The position numbers and the translations under genes were made by a program. Below, piece after piece: positions 52,487 to 62,804 of a DNA stretch of 64,000 nt. Each line of letters starts with the position of its first letter. The stretch's first letter is position 1. The notes beneath the pieces are model-generated. The model did no database searches. It was not told the origin of the DNA and saw nothing but the letters and a program-made list of their open reading frames with translations. The DNA is from Pedobacter psychrotolerans (GTDB lineage Bacteria > Bacteroidota > Bacteroidia > Sphingobacteriales > Sphingobacteriaceae), in NCBI RefSeq assembly GCF_004340665.1, contig NZ_SLWO01000004.1, forward strand, positions 372,001 to 436,000, written 5' to 3'.

Positions 52487-52786
52487 ATGATATTTGGCTC
52501 GCAATGTGGAGATTTAATTTTCGGCATACAAGTGAAAAGATCATTATTGATGCTGGTTTCTCCGCCTAATTTATGCCTTCAAATTTAAAAAAGTCATCAC
52601 ATTTGCTGCTGTCTGATTACCATTTAAATCTGCTTTCCAATTTCATTTACAGGAAAATAGGGTCAGACTTAAACCCAAAAATCATTTTAACAGCTTTTAT
52701 CATTGAAGAACAATGCCTTATCATTTCTCTTTGAAAAATGACCATCCACAAGAGTTTTAGCGCAATATTTTATAATTTTACCGCTT
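52487..52786. other. divergent spacer SMP-30 / PolX
   Basis: This 300-base divergent spacer is AT-rich. It holds no gene, and no repeat or perfect -7 box is seen. A weak TAATTTTA lies just before the PolX start. Confidence 0.4.
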
Positions 52787-54463
52787 ATGGAAAACAAAAC
52801 CATCGCCCGTACGCTACGCTTTTTATCGCAGTTAATGGAATTGCATGAGGAGAATCCTTTTAAAATAAAATCAATCGCCAATGCTTATTTTAAAGTAGAT
52901 AAATTACCTTTTGCACTGAAGGATAAGCCCATAAATGAAATTGATCAGATTGAAGGGATAGGCAAAGGTTTAGCCGCAAAAATAGTAGAGTTACTGCAAA
53001 CCGGCGAGTTGAAAGAACTCAATGATATCATTGGGCAAACGCCGGAAGGTGTGATTGAAATGCTTGGTATTAAAGGTATTGGCCCTAAAAAAATCCTGAT
53101 CATCTGGAGAACACTGGGTATTGAGAGCATTGGTGAGCTGTATTACGCCTGTAATGAAAACCGCTTGATTGAGGCTAAAGGTTTTGGTTTAAAAACCCAG
53201 GAAGAGATCAAAAATGCCATTGAATTTAAACTGGCAGCGAATGGCAGATTTCTTTTTGCACAAGTGGAAGGCTATGCCAACACATTGTTTACACAGATTT
53301 CAGAGTGGTTGATCACCATAGATAACCATTCGTTACTGGGATTTGCAGGGCAATACCGCCGGGCCTGTGAAATTATTGACGAGCTTGAAATTGTTATCGG
53401 AGCGGAAAATATAGAACATGTTCAGGATCAATTAACATTTTTTAAGCCCTTATCACTCATTGCTGGTGAAGAAGCTTTTATGACCACTACTGAGGCCGGT
53501 TTAAGAGTTAAAATCTTTGTAGTTAATAAATCAGATTTTTATCTGGAATGGTTTAAGCTTACCGGAAATCCTGAGCATGCAGAAAAAGTACTTAAACTTG
53601 CTGGTGATGGTCCTTTTGCTAATGAAAATGAAATTTACACCAAAGCTGGACTATCTTTTATCGAACCTGAACTTCGTGAAGATTTTGATGAAATTGAATT
53701 GGCTAAAGCCGATAAGCTACCAGTTTTAATAACCGACAAGGATTTAAAAGGCAGCCTGCACAATCACTCTACCTGGAGTGACGGCGTACATACTTTAGAG
53801 CAGATGGCGGTTTATTGTAAGGATGTTTTAAATCTCGAATACCTGGGAATCTGCGATCACTCCAAAACTGCGGTTTATGCCAAGGGGTTAAATGAGCAAC
53901 GGGTATTTGGCCAACATCAGGAAATCGACGAATTGAATCAAAAACTGGCTCCTTTTAAAATCTTCAAGGGGATTGAGAGTGATATTTTAAGTGATGGCTC
54001 TCTTGATTATTCAGATGATGTTTTAAAAACATTTGATTTCGTAGTGGCATCGGTGCACAGTAATTTAAGAATGGATGAAGCGAAAGCAACAGCCCGTTTA
54101 TTGAAAGCGATTGAAAATCCATACACCACTATTTTAGGGCATCCAACAGGCCGCCTGTTGTTGAGTCGTGCGGGTTATCCCATTGATTATAAAAAAATTA
54201 TTGATGCCTGTGCTGCAAACCAGGTGGTGATCGAAATTAATGCAAATCCACTAAGATTAGATTTAGATTGGCGCTGGCATCGTTACGCGCTTGAAAAAGG
54301 TGTGCTGCTTTCTATAAACCCAGATGCCCACAGAACTGATGGTTTTCATGATACACGTTATGGCGTTCTGGTTGCCCGGAAAGGTGGCTTAAGTGCAGAT
54401 AAATGCTTGAATGCTTTTTCTTTAGAAGAAATTTCGAAGTATTTTGATAGTAGAAAAAGATAG
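52787..54463 (+). CDS. PolX-like protein: DNA polymerase X fold plus PHP domain
   Basis: A 558-residue protein. It has helix-hairpin-helix DNA-binding segments (IDQIEGIGKGLAAKI near 52-66 and MLGIKGIGPKKI near 92-103), a palm-like domain (about 180-310) and a C-terminal PHP domain (about 320-558) with metal ligands in LHNHSTWSDG, ICDHSK, GIESDI, SVHSNL, GHPTGR and NPDAHR. In active PolX enzymes the palm has a DxD and a later Asp. Here those positions read E199-L-E201 and K242 (GLRVKIFVV), so polymerase activity is probably lost. The intact PHP site suggests a nuclease or phosphoesterase role in DNA repair. The context gives no partner. Confidence 0.88.
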   Translation: MENKTIARTLRFLSQLMELHEENPFKIKSIANAYFKVDKLPFALKDKPINEIDQIEGIGKGLAAKIVELLQTGELKELNDIIGQTPEGVIEMLGIKGIGPKKILIIWRTLGIESIGELYYACNENRLIEAKGFGLKTQEEIKNAIEFKLAANGRFLFAQVEGYANTLFTQISEWLITIDNHSLLGFAGQYRRACEIIDELEIVIGAENIEHVQDQLTFFKPLSLIAGEEAFMTTTEAGLRVKIFVVNKSDFYLEWFKLTGNPEHAEKVLKLAGDGPFANENEIYTKAGLSFIEPELREDFDEIELAKADKLPVLITDKDLKGSLHNHSTWSDGVHTLEQMAVYCKDVLNLEYLGICDHSKTAVYAKGLNEQRVFGQHQEIDELNQKLAPFKIFKGIESDILSDGSLDYSDDVLKTFDFVVASVHSNLRMDEAKATARLLKAIENPYTTILGHPTGRLLLSRAGYPIDYKKIIDACAANQVVIEINANPLRLDLDWRWHRYALEKGVLLSINPDAHRTDGFHDTRYGVLVARKGGLSADKCLNAFSLEEISKYFDSRKR

Positions 54464-54531
54464 CCGCAGATGCGCATATTAAAATTTTTTAATAAAACGG
54501 CTTAGTTATAAAAATCTGCGAATCTGCGGCT
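54462..54531. repeat. inverted repeat after PolX
   Basis: AGCCGCAGAT at 54462-54471 and ATCTGCGGCT at 54522-54531 form a 10-bp stem around an AT-rich loop. A further approximately 100 bases of short CTGTGTAATC repeats follow (54600-54658). It may end the PolX transcript. Confidence 0.6.
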
Positions 54532-54667
54532 GAAAAATATTTGTGCTAGGTTTAGGGTTTAGGGAAAAGTTAATTCCCATTATGAGGTTTAATCTTCTGA
54601 AAGAATCTATCCAATCAAATAAAAAATCTGTGTAATCTTATCATCTGTGTAATCATCCTAAATTTAA

Positions 54668-54675
54668 TATCTTTG
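54668..54675 (+). promoter_or_regulatory. candidate Bacteroidota -7 box
   Basis: The sequence TATCTTTG is a perfect TAnnTTTG match 5 bases before the ATG of the DUF4254 gene. If used, the mRNA would start almost at the start codon (leaderless). No clear -33 TTTG is seen. Confidence 0.4.
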
Positions 54676-54680
54676 CCCTC

Positions 54681-55283
54681 ATGATCAGTGAAATTGCCAA
54701 CCGCATATTTAATCAGGTTATTACCGATTACCATCAATTCGACGATATTGACTACCCTGTTGAAAATCCGTACGATGCAGAAAGCCTGGAGCATCTTTTA
54801 TATGTAAAAAACTGGATCGATACCGCACAATGGCATATGGAAGATGTGGTTCGTAATCCAAACATTGATCCGGTTGAAGGTTTAAGCTGGAAAAGACGGA
54901 TAGATGCACAAAACCAGGTACGTACAGATATGGTTGAATTTATTGATGGCTATTTCCTGAATCTTTACCGCGGAATTACTGCTCTGCCAGAAGCTAAAAT
55001 CAATACAGAAAGTCCGGCATGGGCTATTGACAGACTTTCGATCCTGGCGCTGAAAATTTACCACATGCAGGAGGAAGCAGAACGTGTAACAGCTACAGCC
55101 GAACACCGTTTACAATGCCAAACTAAACTTAATATTCTATTATCGCAGCGCGAAGATTTATCAACCAGTATTGATGAATTACTGGCAGATATTGAAGCAG
55201 GCAAGAAATACATGAAAGTGTATAAACAGATGAAAATGTATAACGATCCGAGTTTAAATCCGGTGTTGTATAATAAAGCTTAG
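54681..55283 (+). CDS. DUF4254 family protein
   Basis: A 200-residue cytoplasmic, helical protein. The family is recognised from LEHLLYVKNWIDTAQWHMEDVVRNPNIDP and WKRRIDAQNQVRTDMVEFID, which form conserved His/Trp/Glu and Arg/Asp positions. In Bacteroidota it is regularly found next to a GT9 heptosyltransferase-like gene, as here (62 bases upstream of it), so a role in lipid A-core or other glycan assembly is suspected. No biochemical function is established. Confidence 0.85.
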   Translation: MISEIANRIFNQVITDYHQFDDIDYPVENPYDAESLEHLLYVKNWIDTAQWHMEDVVRNPNIDPVEGLSWKRRIDAQNQVRTDMVEFIDGYFLNLYRGITALPEAKINTESPAWAIDRLSILALKIYHMQEEAERVTATAEHRLQCQTKLNILLSQREDLSTSIDELLADIEAGKKYMKVYKQMKMYNDPSLNPVLYNKA

Positions 55284-55345
55284 TTCTAAATTCTTCATTG
55301 AACAAAGAAGAAATCTTTTCGCAATGAGGAGCAATTGACATCAAC

Positions 55346-56377
55346 ATGGCATCAACAGAAAAAATTATCGTTTTACGTTTTTCAGCCATGGGCGATGTAG
55401 CGATGGTAGCTTCTGTATTGAAAGAATTTTCACAGCAAAATCCAACTGTGGAAATCATCATGGTTAGTCGGGAAGCTTTTCAGGCATTTTTTGGAGGAAT
55501 CGAAAACCTCACCTTCCATGCCATTCAGCCTAAAACAACCCATAAAGGTATTTTAGGATTGTTCAAACTTTATCAAGAACTTCAAAAATATAAACCTACC
55601 GCTATAGCTGATTTGCATGATAATCTCCGCAGCAGGGCAGTTTCAACTTTCTTCCGTTTTACAGGAATAAAAATTAAAAGAATTGATAAAGGAAGAGCTG
55701 AAAAGAAAGCATTAACGCGTTCAGTCAATAAAATCTTTAAACCCCTTCGTCAAACCGTTGAACGCTATGCAGATGTTTTTCGAGCATTGGGTTTTAAGCT
55801 TGAGTTAAGCCAAAGGCTAAATCACAAGCCGCAAATAATACCAGAAAAAGCTAAACATTTATTTGCCGATAAGCTTAAAAAAAAAATAGGGATCTCCCCT
55901 TTCGCACAACATATTTATAAAGTTTATCCCATAGAAAAGATGGGGGAAGTAATCGCGAATTTATCGGAATCTGGTTGTGAAATTTTCATCTTTGGAGGAG
56001 GTCGGCAAGAGCAGGAAACTGCTGAAAAGTGGGCTTCAAATTTCCCTAACATTCATAATTTAATTGGTGATTTCAATCTTTCTGAAGAACTCGCTATTAT
56101 TTCTAATCTCGATTTGATGGTAAGCATGGATTCTTCCGGCATGCATATGGCATCATTGGTAGGCGTACCTGTAGTTTCCATTTGGGGACCAACACATCCT
56201 TATGCTGGTTTCTTAGGCTATGGGCAATCCGAAAGCAATTGTGTTCAGATCGAACATCCCTCAAGGCCAAATTCTATTTATGGAAACAAACCTTGCCTAT
56301 GTGGTGTTGAAAGTTGCATGGACATTATTGAGCCACAAACCATTGTAAATAAAATTAACGAAAACTTAAATGGCTAA
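55346..56377 (+). CDS. GT9-family (heptosyltransferase-like) glycosyltransferase
   Basis: A 343-residue GT-B protein. The N-terminal Rossmann half begins KIIVLRFSAMGDVAMVASVL, where the GDV loop is the acceptor-site motif of ADP-heptose:LPS heptosyltransferases. The C-terminal half has KKIGISPFAQHIYKVYPIEKMGE, a GGGRQEQE loop, SMDSSGMHMASLVGVPVVSIWGPTHP (donor site) and CLCGVESCMDII. It adds a sugar to the lipopolysaccharide core at the inner face of the cytoplasmic membrane. It overlaps the downstream SixA-type gene by 8 bases, so the two are co-translated. Confidence 0.93.
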   Translation: MASTEKIIVLRFSAMGDVAMVASVLKEFSQQNPTVEIIMVSREAFQAFFGGIENLTFHAIQPKTTHKGILGLFKLYQELQKYKPTAIADLHDNLRSRAVSTFFRFTGIKIKRIDKGRAEKKALTRSVNKIFKPLRQTVERYADVFRALGFKLELSQRLNHKPQIIPEKAKHLFADKLKKKIGISPFAQHIYKVYPIEKMGEVIANLSESGCEIFIFGGGRQEQETAEKWASNFPNIHNLIGDFNLSEELAIISNLDLMVSMDSSGMHMASLVGVPVVSIWGPTHPYAGFLGYGQSESNCVQIEHPSRPNSIYGNKPCLCGVESCMDIIEPQTIVNKINENLNG

Positions 56378-56867
56378 GCAATTATTGTTGGTTCGACATG
56401 GAAAATCTGACTGGGGAAATGCAGGTTTAACAGATTTTGATCGTCCGCTGAATAAACGGGGCAAAGAGAACGCACCGGAAATGGCAGAGCGATTGATCAA
56501 CCGTGGTTTCAAATTTGATTTGATAGTAAGTAGTCCTGCAAAACGGGCAAAATCTACTGCAAAATATTTTGCAGAAGCGTATCAGGTTGATGAGATACAA
56601 TTTGAAGAATTAATTTATGAAGCAAATTCTAAAACGCTTCTAAAAGTAATTAATGGTTTGGATGATGCTGCAGATACTATTGTGATGTTCGGCCATAACC
56701 CTGGATTTACAGATTTAGCGAACGAATTAAGCGATGCTGATATTTATAATATTCCAACTGCCGGAATGGTGTTGATGAATTTCCCTTTTGATTCATGGCA
56801 AATGGTCAGTAAAGGCACCGGAGAATTGGTATTTTTTGATTATCCGAAAAATAGTGATGAAATGTAA
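56370..56867 (+). CDS. SixA-type histidine phosphatase
   Basis: A 165-residue protein of the histidine-phosphatase superfamily. It has the catalytic RHGKSDW motif with H10, DRPLNKRGKENAPEMAERL, SSPAKRAKSTA and the second His in GHNPGFTDLANEL. The short length without extra domains matches SixA, which dephosphorylates phosphohistidine on histidine-containing phosphotransfer proteins. Its start overlaps the GT9 stop. A MITE-like repeat follows. Confidence 0.9.
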   Translation: MAKQLLLVRHGKSDWGNAGLTDFDRPLNKRGKENAPEMAERLINRGFKFDLIVSSPAKRAKSTAKYFAEAYQVDEIQFEELIYEANSKTLLKVINGLDDAADTIVMFGHNPGFTDLANELSDADIYNIPTAGMVLMNFPFDSWQMVSKGTGELVFFDYPKNSDEM

Positions 56868-56874
56868 TTTTTGG

Positions 56875-57041
56875 TTGGTGATTACACCTCAGTTGTTCGG
56901 AAGATTAATGGTAGTTTACATTATAGAGCTATGAGGGGAACTCCCCTCCTAATTTAGGAGGGGCAGGGGGTGGTTAACCATCTGTAACAGTTTTCAAGTG
57001 ACAATTCATAATCTTCAGAACACTTATGATAATTACACCAA
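56875..57041 (+). mobile_element. MITE-like element copy M3
   Basis: This is the best-preserved copy, about 167 bases. Its terminal inverted repeats are about 33 bases long (starts TTGGTGATTACACC, ends GGTGTAATTATC on the other strand, both running into GAAGATTA). Inside are GCTATGAGG, the CCCCTCCTAATTTAGGAGGG palindrome and AGGGGGTGGTTAACCA. There is no coding capacity and no transposase in the window. Related copies are M1 and M2. Confidence 0.7.
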
Positions 57042-57074
57042 CTTTAAATTAAGTAAAAAGCAATTTTACTTGTC

Positions 57075-57172
57075 GTCATTTCGACCGCAGTAGAGAAATC
57101 TTTGTAACTAACTGATAGGAGTACTTATCTTAAAGATCTCCCCATTCCGCTGCACTCCAGTCGAGAAGACGA
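57075..57172. repeat. inverted repeat of the GTCAT-ended family
   Basis: GTCATTTCGACCGCAGTAGA pairs imperfectly with CTGCACTCCAGTCGAGAAGA across about 40 bases. It has the same type of ends as the 140-bp tandem units and the element at 62643. Confidence 0.65.
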
Positions 57173-57245
57173 TGCACAGTTTCAAAAGCACTAATGAACG
57201 TACATTCCCAAAAAATAAAAATAATAACATTTGTTATAAAAAGAT

Positions 57246-57253
57246 TATCTTTG
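57246..57253 (+). promoter_or_regulatory. candidate Bacteroidota -7 box of DUF4290-murA
   Basis: TATCTTTG matches TAnnTTTG, with a TTTG 13 bases upstream (closer than the usual -33 spacing). It would give a 5' leader of about 110 bases for the DUF4290 gene. Confidence 0.45.
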
Positions 57254-57368
57254 AACTATAAATAACGAAAGTCCGGCAATAGACATTTCGGTGAATTCAT
57301 AACCTTATCTCCTTTGGTTATTTCATAATTCGTATCGCCGGAAGATTTATCCATTAAATTATCTATAC

Positions 57369-58064
57369 ATGAATTTTGATTATAATACGACGCGCAGTCA
57401 CCTGATTTTATCAGAATATGGCCGCAACGTTCAGAATATGGTGAAGTATATTTGCGAATTACCTACCATTGAAGAACGCAATAAATATGCCCAGGCAGTA
57501 ATCGACCTGATGGGATTTTTACAACCTCATTTACGTGATGTTGCCGATTTTAAACACAAGCTTTGGGATCACCTCCACATCATTTCTGGTTATCAGATCG
57601 ATGTGGAAAGTCCATATCCGAAACCACTTCCAGAAAACGCCTTTAAAAAACCAGAGCCTCTTCCCTATCCGCAGCAGCGAATTACCTACAAACACTATGG
57701 TAAAACGGTGGAAAACTTAATTGAGAAAGCTATGCGTGAAGAGAACCCGGAAAATAAAAAAGCCATGGTTCAAGGTATCGCAAACTTTATGAAAATGGCT
57801 TATGTTACCTGGAACAAGGATAATGTAAGTGACGATACCATCATTAAAGATTTAAAATATCTTTCCGGAGGCTTGTTATCTCTCGATGAAGGCGTAAATT
57901 TGGCTAAAGTAGAATTTAGAGCACAGAATCCGCGTCAGAATAACAATAATAACAACAACCGCGGAAGAACAAATAACAACAACAACGGAAAAAACCGCCA
58001 GAACAATACCAATAACAATAATAACCGCGGAAGGACTAATAACAACAATAAACCAAAATATTAA
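57369..58064 (+). CDS. DUF4290 family protein with Asn-rich tail
   Basis: A 231-residue cytoplasmic protein. Residues 1-185 are the conserved DUF4290 helical domain (MNFDYNTTRSHLILSEYGRN, YPKPLPENAFKKPEPLPYPQ, ITYKHYGKTVENLI). From about residue 190 to the end it is a low-complexity tail of Asn with interspersed Arg/Gly (NNRGRTNNNN), encoded by AAC/AAT repeats. Such tails are variable in length and often RNA-binding or disordered. In Bacteroidota this gene stands upstream of murA, as here. Function unknown. Confidence 0.85.
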   Translation: MNFDYNTTRSHLILSEYGRNVQNMVKYICELPTIEERNKYAQAVIDLMGFLQPHLRDVADFKHKLWDHLHIISGYQIDVESPYPKPLPENAFKKPEPLPYPQQRITYKHYGKTVENLIEKAMREENPENKKAMVQGIANFMKMAYVTWNKDNVSDDTIIKDLKYLSGGLLSLDEGVNLAKVEFRAQNPRQNNNNNNNRGRTNNNNNGKNRQNNTNNNNNRGRTNNNNKPKY

Positions 58065-58076
58065 TAACCACACTTC

Positions 58077-58138
58077 ATTCTGAACTTGATTCAGAATCTT
58101 TGAAAATAGATGCTGAAATAAATCCGATAGCTATCGGA
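58077..58138. repeat. two short hairpins between DUF4290 and murA
   Basis: ATTCTGAACTTGATTCAGAAT is at 58077-58097 and the palindrome TCCGATAGCTATCGGA is at 58123-58138. They resemble the dispersed Bacteroidota hairpins ending near GAATGACA and may modulate readthrough into murA. Confidence 0.55.
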
Positions 58139-58173
58139 TCATGATGACGAACGGGTTAGTAAAAGAAAAATAT

Positions 58174-59499
58174 ATGAACGCATTTGAAATAACAGGCGGA
58201 ATTAAATTAAAAGGTGAAATCACCCCACAAGGCGCTAAAAATGAGGCTTTGCAGATTTTATCAGCAGTATTGCTTACCGAGCAAAAGGTAACCATCAGCA
58301 ATATTCCGGATATTAAAGATGTAAATAAATTAATCGAACTACTGGGCGATTTAGGTGTTTTGGTTGAACGGATCAATAAAGACACTTACACTTTTGAAGC
58401 TAAAAACATCAATCTAAACTTCTTCGAATCCGAAACTTTTAAAGCTAAAGGTGGCGGTTTACGGGGTTCAATTATGATTGTTGGTCCGCTTTTGGCCCGT
58501 TTTGGTAAAGCTGCTATTCCTAAACCAGGTGGCGACAAAATCGGCCGCAGAAGGTTGGATACACACTTTATCGGTTTCGAAAAATTGGGTGCTAAATTCG
58601 TTTATGATAGCAAAAAGGCTTTCTTTAATGTAGATGCCACCAACCTGCAAGGTGCTTATATTTTATTGGATGAAGCTTCAGTAACCGGAACAGCCAACAT
58701 TGTGATGGCTGCAGTTTTAGCTAAAGGAACAACCACCATTTATAACGCAGCCTGCGAACCTTATTTACAACAGCTTTGCAAAATGCTGAATCGTATGGGT
58801 GCAAAGATTACTGGTATAGGTTCAAATTTATTAACTATCGAAGGCGTTAAAGTTTTAGGTGGAACAGAACACAGAATGTTGCCTGATATGATTGAAATTG
58901 GCTCTTTCATTGGAATGGCTGCAATGACGGAATCTGAAATTACCATCAAAAATGTGTGTTACGATGAGCTTGGCGTAATTCCGGAAGTATTCAAGAAACT
59001 GGGGATTAAACTTGAGCGCAGAGGTGATGATATTTACGTTCCTTCACAAAAACATTATGAAATTGATACATTTATAGATGGTTCTATTTTAACCATTGCA
59101 GATTCTCCATGGCCAGGATTTACACCAGATTTATTGAGTATCGTTCTAGTTGTGGCTACACAAGCGAAAGGAAATGTTTTAATCCACCAGAAAATGTTCG
59201 AAAGCCGTTTGTTTTTTGTGGATAAATTGATAGATATGGGTGCGCAGATTATTCTTTGTGATCCACACCGTGCAACCGTTAATGGTATTGATAAAAAATA
59301 TAAACTTCGTGGAATCAGCATGACTTCTCCTGATATCAGAGCTGGAGTTTCCCTGTTGATTGCAGCATTATCTGCTGAAGGTAAATCCACCATTTACAAC
59401 ATCGAACAGATTGAACGTGGTTACCAGGATATTGATACGCGTTTACGTGTCTTAGGTGCGCAGATTAAACGAGTGAATGCTGATGCGCCAAGCCACTAG
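58174..59499 (+). CDS. murA: UDP-N-acetylglucosamine 1-carboxyvinyltransferase
   Basis: A 441-residue MurA from ATG 58174, whose product starts MNAFEITGGIKLKGEITPQG. An in-frame ATG at 58141 adds an atypical leader. The enzyme transfers enolpyruvate from PEP to UDP-GlcNAc, the first committed step of peptidoglycan synthesis. The family signature is clear (GAKNEALQILSAVLL, LLARFGKAAIPKPGGDKIG, RRLDTHFIGFEKLGA, DEASVTGTANIVMAA). The loop that carries Cys115 in Escherichia coli reads PGGDKIG here, with Asp121 (codon GAC at 58534). Cys-to-Asp at this site is known to give intrinsic fosfomycin resistance in other bacteria. Downstream of DUF4290. Confidence 0.95.
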   Translation: MNAFEITGGIKLKGEITPQGAKNEALQILSAVLLTEQKVTISNIPDIKDVNKLIELLGDLGVLVERINKDTYTFEAKNINLNFFESETFKAKGGGLRGSIMIVGPLLARFGKAAIPKPGGDKIGRRRLDTHFIGFEKLGAKFVYDSKKAFFNVDATNLQGAYILLDEASVTGTANIVMAAVLAKGTTTIYNAACEPYLQQLCKMLNRMGAKITGIGSNLLTIEGVKVLGGTEHRMLPDMIEIGSFIGMAAMTESEITIKNVCYDELGVIPEVFKKLGIKLERRGDDIYVPSQKHYEIDTFIDGSILTIADSPWPGFTPDLLSIVLVVATQAKGNVLIHQKMFESRLFFVDKLIDMGAQIILCDPHRATVNGIDKKYKLRGISMTSPDIRAGVSLLIAALSAEGKSTIYNIEQIERGYQDIDTRLRVLGAQIKRVNADAPSH

Positions 59500-59588
59500 A
59501 AAGGTGGAAGGTTAGAAGGCAGAAGGTTGGAAGGTTAAGACTAAAACCGAAAGACCAAAGCTTAAAGCGAAGATAGTGATAAAATAAA

Positions 59589-59638
59589 AGAGCCTTAGAT
59601 AAACAGATATTTGATAAAATCCATTTAGCTAAGGCTCT
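59589..59638. terminator. bidirectional hairpin between murA and dps
   Basis: AGAGCCTTAG (59589-59598) and CTAAGGCTCT (59629-59638) form a 10-bp stem with a 30-base loop, with A/T-runs outside. It sits between convergent murA and dps. Confidence 0.6.
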
Positions 59639-59655
59639 AATCTGGTTGAAATCGA

Positions 59656-60135
59656 TTATTTTTTTCCAGCAAAAGAGCGTAGCATCCAGGTATTTTTCTC
59701 TTTAAACTGCATGAAACGGTTCACCATATCATTTGATCCGTCATCTCCAGCCTCATCTGTAGCATCTAAAATTTCTCTTTCCAGCTCAATTAGTTTAGCC
59801 ATATCATCTAAAATAGCATCAACCATATCAAGATCCTTCATTCCAATGGTATCTATCTCTTTAATGCTAGATTCTTTGATGTAATCTGCAAAACGACTAT
59901 GTGGTGGTTTTCCAAGGGTGAGCACACGCTCAGCAATTTCATCAATGGTTAATTGTGCATTGGTATACAACTCTTCAAATTTAACGTGTAGCGTAAAGAA
60001 GTTTTGGCCTTTAATATTCCAGTGGCAACCTCTTAATTTTTGATAATGGATATGATAATTAGCCAAGTAATCATTTAGAAGATCAACTACCGGTTTAACC
60101 TCTTTTTCGTTTAAGCTTATTTCTTTAGCGTCCAT
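59656..60135 (-). CDS. dps: Dps ferritin-like DNA-protection protein
   Basis: A 159-residue Dps of normal length. It forms a four-helix bundle with the intersubunit ferroxidase ligands H38 (GCHWNIKG), H50, E54 (LHVKFEELY), D65 and E69 (TIDEIAER). It assembles into dodecamers that oxidise and store iron and shield DNA under oxidative stress or starvation. Where E. coli has Asp67, this protein has Glu54, an acceptable ligand. The N-terminal Lys-rich DNA-binding tail is short, so direct DNA binding is uncertain. Convergent with murA, divergent from the LysM gene. Confidence 0.95.
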   Translation of the reverse strand: MDAKEISLNEKEVKPVVDLLNDYLANYHIHYQKLRGCHWNIKGQNFFTLHVKFEELYTNAQLTIDEIAERVLTLGKPPHSRFADYIKESSIKEIDTIGMKDLDMVDAILDDMAKLIELEREILDATDEAGDDGSNDMVNRFMQFKEKNTWMLRSFAGKK

Positions 60136-60417
60136 ATTAATTGTTTTTTAATGTATTTAATGAGTTCGTAACAATTGAAATCTTTAAAAGTTTTAACCTT
60201 AAAAGTGCATTGAATACAATACCTTATTTATATGTGCGTTTATAATTCAACAAGGCAGTAATTAACCCCTTTACAAGTAATTGTGAATGAATTATATACC
60301 ATTAAAATAAAGCTTAAGTTATTTTAATTTTACAAAACACTGGTTAACTGATGTGAATATGGTTAATTATATTATTCGTATAATTGCTTTCTTTGACTTA
60401 GAAATTACATAAAATAA
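60136..60417. other. divergent spacer dps / LysM protein
   Basis: These 282 AT-rich bases contain both promoters. I see no repeat, and no -7 box good enough to call. Confidence 0.4.
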
Positions 60418-61955
<1,538 letters not shown>

Positions 61956-61959
<4 letters not shown>

Positions 61960-62606
61960 GTTTAAACAAAAAACCATTTGTAATTGGTATAGCCGGTGGT
62001 AGCGGATCTGGCAAAACTTTTTTTCTAAACTGTTTCCTTCATCATTTTAAACAGGATGAAGTAACACTGGTTTCTCAGGATGATTATTACATTCCTGCCG
62101 GAGACATGAGTCAGGAAGAAAATAAACTTTATAATTTTGATCTTCCATCTACAATAGATAGTCAGCAATTTTTGAAAGACATTAAACAATTGTTAGATGG
62201 TGAAGTAGTTTATAAAAAGGAATATAGTTTTAATAACCCATTGGCTGTTGTCAAAATCCTGGAGATTAAATCAGCACCTATCATAATTGTCGAAGGACTC
62301 TTTATTCTACATTTCAAAGAAATTTCAGACTTATTGGATCATACCATTTTTGTTGATGCAGATGAACAGGTAGCCTTAGACAGGCGTGTAAAACGGGACG
62401 GTTTAGAACGCGGTTATCCTGAAGATGATGTAATTTACAAATGGCATAATCATGTGGTACCTGCCTATAAGGAATATCTTCTACCCTACAGAGAAAGTTG
62501 CAATAAAGTGGTGATGAACAATACCAATGAACCGGATGAACTGATTGCCATTACGGAAGACATTTCAAATGACCTTCGAAATAATATTTTGGTAAACATA
62601 TATTAG
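61956..62606 (+). CDS. udk: uridine kinase family protein
   Basis: A 216-residue cytoplasmic P-loop kinase. The Walker A motif is GGSGSGKT at residues 14-21. Further marks are SQDDYYIPA, FDLPSTIDSQ, IIIVEGLFIL, and the lid region DRRVKRDGLERG. It phosphorylates uridine and cytidine to UMP and CMP in pyrimidine salvage. Its 4-base overlap with the LysM gene indicates translational coupling to a cell-wall gene. Closely related kinases (phosphoribulokinase-like) share the fold, but length and motifs favour Udk. Confidence 0.9.
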
Positions 62607-62642
62607 AACACTGTATCATAATTATGAATTTGTATTAAAATT

Positions 62643-62713
62643 TGTCATGTTGAGCTTGTCGAAACACTTTTAAGAACAGTTTTTAAAAGTCCTTCGACTG
62701 GCACAGGATGACA
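62643..62713. repeat. inverted repeat after udk
   Basis: TGTCATGTTGAGCTTGTCGA pairs with TTCGACTGGCACAGGATGAC, with an AT-rich loop. It is the same GTCAT-ended family as the elements at 28 and 57.1 kb and lies between convergent udk and the LacI gene, where it can terminate both. Confidence 0.7.
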
Positions 62714-62804
62714 GCAAAGGTTGAAAGATTACTTTACGCATTCATTCTCGCGATCGGCACCCTATTATTCACTCCATGCTATCCAAATTCTACTCCCTCT
62801 CCAT

